Shown piece by piece: positions 30,950-38,207 of a stretch of 64,000 nucleotides of DNA; within the stretch, counting starts at the first letter, position 1; each line of letters opens with the position of its first letter. The notes beneath the pieces are model-generated. The model searched no databases, had not been told where the DNA came from, and was given only the letters and a program-made list of their open reading frames with translations. This DNA comes from Zoogloea dura (GTDB taxonomy: Bacteria; Pseudomonadota; Gammaproteobacteria; Burkholderiales; Rhodocyclaceae): assembly GCF_012927165.1 (NCBI RefSeq), contig NZ_JABBGA010000015.1, positions 1 through 64,000 on the forward strand. Reading direction: 5' to 3'. A program made the translations under genes and the position numbers.

Positions 30950-31480
30950 TCAGGCCGTGAGGACGATGGTGTGCCCCGAAAAAACACCGCCTATCGGGTT
31001 GGCCAGGCACACCGCCGCCCGCGTGTTGCGGGTCACCCGATAGGCCGGCAGCGAATCCAGCGCCGGCTCGGACAACCCGTACCACGGGTCCAGGCAGACG
31101 AGCGCGCCCTTGCCGCTGCGCGCCACGCACACCACGAAATGCCCTGCCCCGCTGGGCCAGCCTATCCGCGTGATGAATGGAAAGCTGGCGGTCGCCGCAA
31201 AGCTCTTGAAACTGGTGATGACACTCGCCGACGCGGCAATGCCGATACGCTGCAGCGCCAGGGCCAGAGCCGAGAACGAGGCCGTGCCCTTGCCCTCGCG
31301 GTAGCCGTCGGGCAACAGCTCGGCGATCTGCCTTATCCGCGTCTCGCCATGCGCCGGGCAGGCCTGCAGGAGGATCCGCTCCACCATGTAAACACAGGCC
31401 GGCCCGCAGGTGTCATCCCGCTCCTGAAGCCAGATGAACTGCTGGTTGCCATCGCCATCGATATCCGTGAGTTCCGACAT
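30950..31480 (-). CDS. papain-like cysteine peptidase (C39-like), stand-alone
   Basis: 176 residues. The pattern Gln19-x5-Cys25-Gly-Pro (QERDDTCGPACV) with a later GAGHFVVCVA histidine and LDPWYG aspartate gives the Gln/Cys/His/Asp set of the C39/papain-like fold. There is no signal peptide, ABC transporter fusion or bacteriocin precursor nearby, so it is not an obvious bacteriocin-processing enzyme. It may process a protein in the cytoplasm or be an inactive relative; substrate unknown. Flanked by the PAS/MCP pair and an MFS exporter. Confidence 0.6.
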   Translation of the reverse strand: MSELTDIDGDGNQQFIWLQERDDTCGPACVYMVERILLQACPAHGETRIRQIAELLPDGYREGKGTASFSALALALQRIGIAASASVITSFKSFAATASFPFITRIGWPSGAGHFVVCVARSGKGALVCLDPWYGLSEPALDSLPAYRVTRNTRAAVCLANPIGGVFSGHTIVLTA

Positions 31481-31586
31481 GTGCGCCGCCTTTATGGTTG
31501 TGGAGTAAGCGTCCGGCCTGCCCGCCGGAAGCAGGTCCGGCTCGCTTCAACATAGACAACCCACCGGCCCGCGCAAGGGAAACACC

Positions 31587-32798
31587 TCAGCCGGGCGCAG
31601 CCTTGTGCAGGCCCTGGTGACGCCGCAACAGACTGGCGAAGACCGCTCCGAGCGGCACCATCAGCAAGGCAGCCAGGCCGAAGAGCAGCGCCGCCCCCCG
31701 CGTCTGGTACAGCAGGCCGGCGGCAGACACCCCCAGCGCCTGGCCCAGGAAGAAGCAGGACGCAAACATCGACACCGCCGTGCCGCGCACCTGTGGCGCC
31801 ATCTGGGTGGCGTGGGTCTGCAGCGTGTTGTGGAACATGTAATAGCCCAGCCCCAGCAAGGCACAGGCCGGCAGCGCCCAGCCCCACGCCGGCCCGAAGG
31901 CCACCAGCAGCCAGGCCAGGGCGATCAGGCCGGCGCCGATGGCGGCCAGCCCCAGCTCGCCCAGGCGGCGCACCAGACGCCTGGCAAAGACGATGTAAGA
32001 CAAGCCGCCCAGGCCGAACATGCCCATCAAGGCCCCCGCCCCCGACATGCTCAGGGCAAAACGGTCATGCAGGTAGAGCGGCACGAAGGCCAGCCCGCCG
32101 AAGACGATCATGCCCTCCACAAACACCACCGCCAGGATCACCCTTGCCCACGGCACCGCCAGCAGGCTGCCCACCTGGGCCACCAGGCCACGCTGGCCGC
32201 CCGCAGGCGACGCCACGTGGCGGGTGAGCGGATTGCGCCGGGACTCCTGCAGCACGCGCAGGCCGATCACCAGGTAGAGCACGCACACAAAGCCAAAAGC
32301 CCAGCGCCAGCCCACCGTATCGGTGAACAAACCGCCAATGAACTGCCCGGCGATCACGCCCGCGATCTGCCCGGCGATGAAACGCGCCAGAGTGTGCTGA
32401 CGCTCTTCATACGGCACCTTGTCGCCGATCCAGGCCATCGACAAGGGAATGATCCCTGCCGCCGCCACCCCGGTGAGCACCCGTGCCGCCACCAGCAGAT
32501 CCAGCGAACCGGCCAGCGCCGACCCCAGCGAGCCCAGGGTGCACAACAAAGTGGTCAGCGCGATCAGGCGGTACTTGCCCAGCCGGTCACCCAGCGGCCC
32601 GAAAAAGGCCTGCACCAGCCCATAGGCCACCGCAAAGCCCGACACCACGTGGGCCACCTCGGCCGGTGAGGCCGCAAACACCCGCGACAGATCCGGCAGC
32701 ATGGGGTCGCACAGGCGCGCCGACACCGCACTGGCAAAGGCCGCCGCGGAAAGCAGAAAAATCGGCCGGCCAAGCGGGCTGTCCGGAGAAGAAGTCAT
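31587..32798 (-). CDS. MFS transporter, multidrug-efflux type
   Basis: About 403 residues with 12 predicted helices. The GDRLGKYR loop after helix 2 is the MFS A-motif, and the VLTGVAAAGIIPLSMAWIGD stretch (motif C-like region) points to an antiporter exporter. SARLCDPMLPDLSR in the first periplasmic loop is typical of YfcJ/Bcr-like drug efflux carriers. Start set at 32798; an upstream in-frame extension is basic and lacks a ribosome site. Substrate unknown. Confidence 0.87.
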   Translation of the reverse strand: MTSSPDSPLGRPIFLLSAAAFASAVSARLCDPMLPDLSRVFAASPAEVAHVVSGFAVAYGLVQAFFGPLGDRLGKYRLIALTTLLCTLGSLGSALAGSLDLLVAARVLTGVAAAGIIPLSMAWIGDKVPYEERQHTLARFIAGQIAGVIAGQFIGGLFTDTVGWRWAFGFVCVLYLVIGLRVLQESRRNPLTRHVASPAGGQRGLVAQVGSLLAVPWARVILAVVFVEGMIVFGGLAFVPLYLHDRFALSMSGAGALMGMFGLGGLSYIVFARRLVRRLGELGLAAIGAGLIALAWLLVAFGPAWGWALPACALLGLGYYMFHNTLQTHATQMAPQVRGTAVSMFASCFFLGQALGVSAAGLLYQTRGAALLFGLAALLMVPLGAVFASLLRRHQGLHKAAPG

Positions 32799-33045
32799 CG
32801 GGGAGCTTCCAGTATCGAGAACGCGGGCTGCAGTCGACGGCCCCGCGGCAAGAATGGTTCCTCCACCCGCCACGCGTCAAAACAATCTGATCGATTCATC
32901 GAGCGCGGGCACCGGCAACACCGCCCACGCCGCAAAAGTGACCCGCTTCACTACCCATGACAGCGTCACCATGCCATGCTCACGCCCTGCCCGCCTGCCG
33001 CCAGGCAAACCCGGCAAACCCTGGTGCTACTCCGTCGACGTCGCC

Positions 33046-33546
33046 ATGACCCCCATCAAGTCCACCCTCAACCCCTACACCCAGACCCCGGTCATCAACA
33101 CCCCGCGCCCCGCCACGCCGGCGCCGGACAACGCCCAGGGCGCCGCGAACCCCCAGCCCGCCGCCGATACACCGCGCATCGAGATCTCGCAGAAAGGCCG
33201 GGAGCTCTCCGCCTCGCGCAGCAGCCAGGCCGACAAGGCCAAGTCCAACGACGACATCGACGACAGCGGCCTGCCCGACACCATCAAGGGCATGCTCAAG
33301 CAACTGCGCGAGCTGAATGAACAACTGGCCGCCCAGAAGGAACAACTCCAGGCCGCCATGGCCCGGCAGGACCTGCCCGCCGAAGAACGCCAGGCCCGCA
33401 TGGCCCAGGCCCAGGGCACGATCAGCACCCTCACCGCCGCCCTCTCATCGGTGATGAACTCGCTCAACAAACAGATGAGCGAACAGGACCTCTCCGACGA
33501 ACAACGGGCCAAGGTCGCCTCGCTGATCGCCAAATACGCGTCCTGA
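33046..33546 (+). CDS. hypothetical coiled-coil protein
   Basis: 166 residues, unrecognised. Residues 1-45 are proline- and alanine-rich and likely disordered, followed by a long helical region (about 75-165) rich in Gln, Leu and Ala (MLKQLRELNEQLAAQKEQLQ) that should form a coiled coil. The start is uncertain: no ribosome site is seen at 33046 and an ATG at 32962 is in frame. Codon use is like that of the neighbours. Stands alone between the MFS gene and the 21-bp repeat array. Confidence 0.55.
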   Translation: MTPIKSTLNPYTQTPVINTPRPATPAPDNAQGAANPQPAADTPRIEISQKGRELSASRSSQADKAKSNDDIDDSGLPDTIKGMLKQLRELNEQLAAQKEQLQAAMARQDLPAEERQARMAQAQGTISTLTAALSSVMNSLNKQMSEQDLSDEQRAKVASLIAKYAS

Positions 33547-33626
33547 GGCTTGCCCGGGCGGGTGGCACAGACACCCACGCCCGGACTCAAGCCACACACC
33601 GGACGCACGAACCGGCATTCCGGCAG

Positions 33627-33983
33627 CCGTATCTCGAATCCCCAGCCCCAGATGTCAAATCCACGATCCCGGATGTCAGTTCCGGGGCCGTAGATTTGAG
33701 TTCTTGAGTGCCGGATTTGAGTTCCGGCATGCCGGATTTGAATTATGGAGGTCCGGATCTCAAATCCAGAGCACCGGATGTCAAATCACGGACCCAGGAT
33801 TTGAGATACGCGGCCCCGGATTTGACTTCTGACACCCCGGATCTCAAATCCGGAGCACCAGATCTCAAATCCGAGGCGCCGGATGTCAATTCCAGCGCCG
33901 AAGAACTGACATCCGCGGTGCAGGATTTGAGTAAACCGACACCGGATCAGAGCTACGCAGCCCAGGATCCCGAATCCGGCCCC
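33627..33983. repeat. array of seventeen 21-bp units, heptapeptide-like
   Basis: Units such as CCGGATCTCAAATCCGGAGCA recur with an exact 21-base spacing: the GAT of each unit falls at 33651, 33672, 33693, 33714, 33735, 33756, 33777, 33798, 33819, 33840, 33861, 33882, (GAA 33903), 33924, 33945 and 33966, with one diverged unit before. Read forward they give heptads like PDLKSGA, PDVKSRT, PDLTSDT, QDLSKPT, with one in-frame TGA at 33705 (VDLSS-stop). Each core (GGATYTSAAATCC) is also nearly palindromic, so units look like GGATTTGAG or its reverse complement. No start codon with a ribosome site is visible, and the frame ends out of phase with the NYN gene downstream. Confidence 0.9.
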
Positions 33984-34047
33984 GCCTGGCGAAGAAGAAG
34001 TGAACCACTTCACTGCCCCTCCCCCGCAGGAGTGCCATGCTCCCGCC

Positions 34048-34809
34048 ATGAGCACCAGCCCCCATCACAGCGACGCCCGTGTGGCAGTGCTTGTCGACTG
34101 CGAAAACAGCCAGCCCGACATCCTCGACTACGCCCTCAAGATGGCCGCCCAGTTCGGCCGCGTCGTGCTGCGCAGAGGCTATGGCAACCACACCGCACTG
34201 ATCGGCAAAAACTGGCAGGACGCCCTCATCCACCAGGCCTTCCCCCCCTGCCTGCAATATCAATACGTCAGCGGCAAAAACACCGCCGACATCGCCCTCG
34301 CCCTCGACGCCCTCGAAGCCATGTTCGACCACCGCGCCGACAAGTTCTGCCTCGTCAGCAGCGACTCCGACTTCGCCTACCTGTGCCGCAAACTCAAGGA
34401 ACGCGGCGCCACCGTCTATGTCGTCGGCGAACAGAAAACCCCCAAAGCCCTGCGCAACGCCAGCGACCAGTTCTTCGAATGGACGCCGGTGCAGGAGGTG
34501 AAGGAGGAATGTTCGATGGAGAAACCGGCGAAGGATGCTCCGGAGCCGGTCAAGACTGCCAGCGTAGTCAAGTTGCGCCCGAGATTTGTCATTGATGCGG
34601 TAGCGCTGCTGGCCAACAGCACAGCGGATGGCCAAGTCCCGCTGAGCTCGCTGGGAAACTACCTCAAACGAATGGACCCGGGGTTTTCACCAAATCGGTA
34701 CGGACATTCGGGATTGCTGCATATGTTGCAGACGTATGATTTGTTGAAGCTGAAGAAGGCGGAGAGTGGGCATTACTCGGTGGGGGTGGTGGAGGAACGG
34801 GGGGAGTGA
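34048..34809 (+). CDS. NYN-domain RNase-like protein with C-terminal LOTUS/OST-HTH domain
   Basis: 253 residues. The N-terminal NYN (PIN-like) domain (about 8-145) shows its acidic metal-binding residues in VLVDCENSQ, KNTADIALALDA and SSDSDF, as in LabA/Limkain-type nucleases. After a linker (about 150-180) comes a LOTUS/OST-HTH domain (about 182-245; VPLSSLGNYLKRMDPGFSPNRYGHSGLLHML), known to bind RNA or G-quadruplexes. Function is therefore probably RNA cleavage or binding. The start is unclear: AGGAG lies 15 bases before the ATG at 34048; a GTG at 34000 is an alternative. It follows the 21-bp repeat array and precedes the integron site. Confidence 0.82.
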   Translation: MSTSPHHSDARVAVLVDCENSQPDILDYALKMAAQFGRVVLRRGYGNHTALIGKNWQDALIHQAFPPCLQYQYVSGKNTADIALALDALEAMFDHRADKFCLVSSDSDFAYLCRKLKERGATVYVVGEQKTPKALRNASDQFFEWTPVQEVKEECSMEKPAKDAPEPVKTASVVKLRPRFVIDAVALLANSTADGQVPLSSLGNYLKRMDPGFSPNRYGHSGLLHMLQTYDLLKLKKAESGHYSVGVVEERGE

Positions 34810-35040
34810 GGTGTGTGGGCGTGGGGGGCTGTTTTATGGCGGATATCGGCCAGAAGCGGTCGATCGCCATCCGATCCGGATATCGGTCATCGGGTGGAAA
34901 GGTATGCTCCAGTACTTCGTGCCACATGGATCGGACCACCCCTATGCCAACGGCTGGTGCTTTTCCTGTTCTGTTATTTCTTCTGGCGAGTGGTTCCTGT
35001 TTCTAAACAGTCACTTGCAGAACATGCTATCCGGCATCCC

Positions 35041-35082
35041 GATGTTATGCGGCAGAACTGTCGCCCTAAAACAAAGCTAGGC
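35041..35082 (+). other. attI1-like integron insertion site, integrase gene absent
   Basis: The segment ends in GTCGCCCTAAAACAAAG followed by CTAGGC and begins GATGTTATGCGGCAG. From memory, the attI1 site of class 1 integrons reads almost the same over this whole length, ending in TTAGGC. The crossover triplet GTT is GCT here, which should impair recombination. Just upstream (about 34990-35040) a CTGTTTCTAAACAG motif and a GGCATCC block also recall the class 1 promoter region. No integrase gene is encoded on either strand within this window next to it. Confidence 0.7.
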
Positions 35083-35098
35083 AAATAGGAGACCTCCT

Positions 35099-35569
35099 GT
35101 GCGTTTCAAAGAAATCTTGGCCCGAATTACCGGCGTAAGCAGTCCCATCTTCGGAATTCAGTGGCAACCGACCACTCCACAGGTCAAGGTGGCACGTGAT
35201 CTTATGCGCGAATTTGAGGATAAACGGGTTTTATATCGGCCGGAGGAAATGGAAGGCGCGCACCATTGCGTCCATTCAGTGATGGATATGCGGCAGAAAC
35301 TTACTACCTCAATGCAGCACGTAGATACGGATGCTCCGCTTTTCAAGCAACTACAGAAAATACGTCGAGCATGTCGTGATTTCTGCGACGTTGTAGGTTC
35401 CCCAAAATTTGATTCAGCCCCCTTCCCGGTGCAGAAGTCTCTTCTTGGCCGCGAGCTGGCAAGGTTTCGGCAAACTGTTGGCGGTTCGGTGGGTGCAATC
35501 TCTATTGCATATGGCTTGGACGTTGAAGATGAGCTTGCCTCAATCATCCCGTTCAACAATTTTCCTTAA
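35099..35569 (+). CDS. integron cassette 1: DUF6650-like hypothetical protein
   Basis: 156 residues, soluble; the N-terminus MRFKEILARITGVSSPIFGIQW resembles DUF6650 proteins as I remember them (moderate certainty). GTG start with AGGAG at 35087-35091, right behind the attI-like site. The stop codon lies inside the left end of attC1, as usual in cassettes. Base composition is visibly less GC-rich than the chromosome around it. Function unknown. Confidence 0.72.
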   Translation: MRFKEILARITGVSSPIFGIQWQPTTPQVKVARDLMREFEDKRVLYRPEEMEGAHHCVHSVMDMRQKLTTSMQHVDTDAPLFKQLQKIRRACRDFCDVVGSPKFDSAPFPVQKSLLGRELARFRQTVGGSVGAISIAYGLDVEDELASIIPFNNFP

Positions 35570-35629
35570 CCCGGCAATCGAGCGGACCTGCGCGAAAAGC
35601 CGCGCAGGTCGCTCACTTGCACGTTAGGC
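35564..35629 (+). other. attC1 recombination site
   Basis: Right core GTTAGGC at 35623-35629; left end CCTTAAC at 35564-35570. In between, GAGC-G-GACCTGCGCG and CGCGCAGGTC-GCTC pair completely except for one extra G, which would be the extrahelical base that defines the recombined strand in attC hairpins; loop AAAAGC. Length 66 bp, a typical short attC. Confidence 0.85.
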
Positions 35630-35658
35630 GTCTTTCACAAGTCCCTACCGACCCAACT

Positions 35659-35949
35659 ATGCCAATCTATCCGAACAGCAAGATGTCATCTCTTTACTAT
35701 TCAGACGAACCATCGTCTGAAAACTATCCTTGCGTAGTTAAGCTAGATGAACATGAAATTCTCGTTGAGTATGAAGACGATGGTGTCGTTCAATACCGTG
35801 GCAAGAACAACGGGGACGGACATTTCGAGTTGTCATCCACCGATGTAAACGGCAGGGCCTCATTGCACATGTTTCCAAACTCCTCAATCCTTGAGGGCAG
35901 TTGGGTCGAAGATAGCTATCGCGGCATGTGGCGAATCCTTTTAAAGTAA
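35659..35949 (+). CDS. integron cassette 2: hypothetical protein
   Basis: 96 residues, acidic, predicted beta-rich and soluble (VVKLDEHEILVEYEDDGVVQYRGKN, then GMWRILLK at the end); family not recognised. No ribosome site is seen before the ATG at 35659; the ATG at 35683 is possible. Lies wholly between attC1 and attC2. Confidence 0.62.
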   Translation: MPIYPNSKMSSLYYSDEPSSENYPCVVKLDEHEILVEYEDDGVVQYRGKNNGDGHFELSSTDVNGRASLHMFPNSSILEGSWVEDSYRGMWRILLK

Positions 35950-35972
35950 GGCGTCCTTATGGCCCAACTATC

Positions 35973-36071
35973 GCCTAACCATTCCGTCGAGAGGGGCCGC
36001 CCACAAGCTGCGCTTGTGGATGCCCTGCGCGGCTTGGCCGCTACGTCGGTCCCTCACGTCAAACGTTAGAT
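35973..36071 (+). other. attC2 recombination site
   Basis: Left core GCCTAAC (35973-35979) and right core GTTAGAT (36065-36071). The centre contains CCACAAGC-TGC-GCTTGTGG (36001-36019), a perfect stem forming the variable terminal structure. GCCTAAC is the reverse complement of GTTAGGC that opens cassette 2, as expected when both ends come from one circular cassette. Confidence 0.85.
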
Positions 36072-36087
36072 TCCTTGGGAGACGTCT

Positions 36088-36534
36088 TTGCCTCAGAGTT
36101 TGTTTCCACAGTGGCTGCACGACATCGGCCTCATAGTCGGCCTTCTGGGATTCCTGATAACGGTCGTCGTTATGTGGGAAGTTAGGGCCATAAAGCGCTC
36201 CTTCCGCTCGAAGGCCAGACTCCCCGAAGTCACACGCGCCCTAGAAAAAATCGGGTCAGCCTTAAATGGCGCATTGGAGAACTGGCCGAGCAAACGACAT
36301 CTCGCAAGAGGCCATTTGAAAGTCGCAGCCTCACTGATTGATGCAACCCTTCCTCTGCTCACAAATCCCGAACGAAAGTCAGCCAAGAGCATGCGGCACA
36401 AGCTTACCATTGCAGCGCGACAGTTCGAAGATCAACGCTTTGACAACGCAGCAGAAGTCTGGGATCTCTATTCAGACATTCAGTCGACTATCGCAAGCCT
36501 GAATCAGGTCGCTCGCAACATGAAGTGGGAGTAA
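36088..36534 (+). CDS. integron cassette 3, first gene: membrane-anchored hypothetical protein
   Basis: 148 residues: one membrane helix (about 13-31, GLIVGLLGFLITVVVMWEV), a basic juxtamembrane stretch and a helical cytoplasmic region. TTG start with GGGAG six bases ahead. Family not recognised. The stop is separated by two bases from the next start, so this cassette carries a two-gene unit. Confidence 0.65.
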   Translation: MPQSLFPQWLHDIGLIVGLLGFLITVVVMWEVRAIKRSFRSKARLPEVTRALEKIGSALNGALENWPSKRHLARGHLKVAASLIDATLPLLTNPERKSAKSMRHKLTIAARQFEDQRFDNAAEVWDLYSDIQSTIASLNQVARNMKWE

Positions 36535-36536
36535 AG

Positions 36537-36929
36537 ATGCTCGAATCAGAAGACAAGACCACCGCATTGCTAGTGAAGCTCAACCGCCTCACTTCTCTCG
36601 ACAAGATCGTCTGGCAAGTGACAGATCCGCCGCGCACTCTGGCGAGAGGCACTGACGATGTCATACCGTTCTTTATGTATGCAACCCACAAGGGCAAGCA
36701 CTTCGGTCTCTTTCAGCAGCGCTACCAGTCTTATGACGGCGAACACGAGCGCTTTTACTGGAGCGAACAAGTAGTTCTCGCGATCCTGGACTACGACGGA
36801 CGTGTGCTTTGGGAAACAAGTTCCTACTCATCGGCACTTGCGGACTTGTTTGAAACAGCAAGAAGAAAGGTCGCGAACGTTGACGGGCTGATTGAAGACC
36901 TCTTGGGCGATGACGAGGAAGAAATCTAA
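36537..36929 (+). CDS. integron cassette 3, second gene: acidic hypothetical protein
   Basis: 130 residues, soluble, with mixed alpha/beta pattern and a very acidic tail (EDLLGDDEEEI). It begins two bases after the membrane-protein gene; GGGAG before the ATG at 36537 decides this start over an in-frame GTG at 36525. Its stop overlaps the left core of attC3. The two proteins probably act together; no family was recognised. Confidence 0.65.
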   Translation: MLESEDKTTALLVKLNRLTSLDKIVWQVTDPPRTLARGTDDVIPFFMYATHKGKHFGLFQQRYQSYDGEHERFYWSEQVVLAILDYDGRVLWETSSYSSALADLFETARRKVANVDGLIEDLLGDDEEEI

Positions 36930-36995
36930 CCCTTCCATCGAGACGATGTCATAAGAGCTGCGCCCTTGTGCCGCCTCTCATGTCAAACGTTGAGC
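36924..36995 (+). other. attC3 recombination site
   Basis: Left core ATCTAAC (36924-36930) and right core GTTGAGC (36989-36995), both perfect matches to RYYYAAC and GTTRRRY. ATCTAAC is the exact reverse complement of GTTAGAT that opens this cassette (attC2 right end). The central stem is less regular than in attC1. Confidence 0.82.
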
Positions 36996-37134
36996 GACAG
37001 CTTTCCTGAAATCTCAATGGCTGAAGTGGGTCGGAACCTGCCGGACCGTTCATCTGATGTCGCATCCGGCTACTTCAGGCCTTCATACAACGAAACAAGC
37101 AGCAGGTTTTCTACACGCAACCTCCATAAATTCA

Positions 37135-38046
37135 ATGCTGACAGTATTTCGCAGGCTTTCATTACTGCCTTTCTTGTTTTTATCTTCTGTGAGCTTTGCC
37201 CAGACATTGAGTTTGACATTTGATGATGGGCTGAATCCCGACAAGCAAGCCCAAGCTCAAGTCTGGAATCAGAAAATCATCACCAGTCTCAACGATGCGG
37301 GCATAACGGCAATGGTGTTCCCGTCGCTTGCGCGCATCGGCGGCGACCGGGGGATGGACCTCATCATGGATTGGTCCAAGGCAGGTCACGCCGTCGGAAA
37401 TCACACTGCCACCCACCGAAGTCTTGCATCCGGCCAGCTGACGCTCGCCGAGTTCATTGCAGACGTAGCAGAGGCCGACACGGCGCTGCATCACTTTCCA
37501 ACCTGGGTCCCCATGCTTCGCTTCCCTTACCTGAAGGAAGGCGACACTTTGGAGAAGCGTGACGGTGTCAGGTCTTGGATGAAGTCAAATGGATACCGAC
37601 CGGCCCCAGTTTCCATCGACGCCAGCGATTGGTACTACAACCAGATCTATTCCGCGTTTTCAAGTAGCGGCTCACCTGCAAAGGCTGCCCGGGTCAAGTC
37701 GGCATACGTCACGCATCTGCTCGACAGGGCGTCTTACTACGATGAACTGGCCAAGCAGGTCCTGGGGCGAAGCCCGCCGCATGTGCTGCTGCTACATACC
37801 AATGAAATCAATGCCGCGTCATTGCCGGATATCATTTCATCCTTCCGATTGCGCGGTTGGGCGTTTGTGTCGCCGACGACTGCTTTTGAAGACCCGGTCT
37901 ACGCTTCATCGCCAGACACATTACCGGCGGGCGAAAGCGTCATCTGGGCAAGCGCGAAAGCCCGTGGCCTTCCCGGACTGCGCTACCCTGCCGAGGATTC
38001 GGTCTATGAAGAGCCAAAGCTCCGCTCGGAGGCACTGCTGCCTTAG
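37135..38046 (+). CDS. secreted polysaccharide deacetylase, terminal cassette gene
   Basis: 303 residues: signal peptide (1 to about 23, FRRLSLLPFLFLSSVSFAQ), then a NodB-type deacetylase domain with metal and catalytic motifs TFDDG (near 30) and NHTATH (HxxxH, near 92-96), plus FPYLKEG and LLLHTNE further on. Family enzymes remove acetyl groups from chitin, peptidoglycan or exopolysaccharide. Start at 37135 fits the signal peptide; longer readings place it internally. The gene begins right after attC3, but the GCTCAAC expected to close its cassette is absent, so its 3' attC has been lost or it is the flanking gene. Confidence 0.8.
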   Translation: MLTVFRRLSLLPFLFLSSVSFAQTLSLTFDDGLNPDKQAQAQVWNQKIITSLNDAGITAMVFPSLARIGGDRGMDLIMDWSKAGHAVGNHTATHRSLASGQLTLAEFIADVAEADTALHHFPTWVPMLRFPYLKEGDTLEKRDGVRSWMKSNGYRPAPVSIDASDWYYNQIYSAFSSSGSPAKAARVKSAYVTHLLDRASYYDELAKQVLGRSPPHVLLLHTNEINAASLPDIISSFRLRGWAFVSPTTAFEDPVYASSPDTLPAGESVIWASAKARGLPGLRYPAEDSVYEEPKLRSEALLP

Positions 38047-38145
38047 AGGGGAGGAGCAAGTCGGCATTGCGCTACACATACCGATGAATCGCTGGGCCAC
38101 TGAGGGTAGGCCGGGAACTGGCACGAGCAGGACGGGTCATGCAAT

Positions 38146-38175
38146 GTCGGGTTACGCCGCGCTAACCCGACCTAC
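38146..38175. repeat. REP-like palindrome (single copy)
   Basis: GTCGGGTTACG-CC-GCGCTAACCCGACCTAC-type hairpin between the deacetylase and GNAT genes. Preceding bases (GGCACGAGCAGGACGGGTCA) match the inner border of the paired elements at 39.9 and 43.3 kb, so it looks like half of such an element. Confidence 0.8.
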
Positions 38176-38207
38176 ACCGACCAGATAATGGAAGAAAGAG
38201 GAAGTGC

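Noticed and set aside
33627-33983. 21-bp array as a CRISPR
   Set aside because: No repeat/spacer alternation; the units are contiguous and all related, and no cas genes are present.
35003-35022. CTGTTTCTAAACAG as a LexA box for a lost integrase gene
   Set aside because: Only 14 bases long where a LexA box needs 16; kept only as a resemblance to the class 1 integron promoter region.
34810-35080. Possible small gene (104 codons) before the attI-like site
   Set aside because: Low-complexity start overlapping the NYN gene end; its tail is the attI-like sequence itself. No integrase remnant could be read on the minus strand either.
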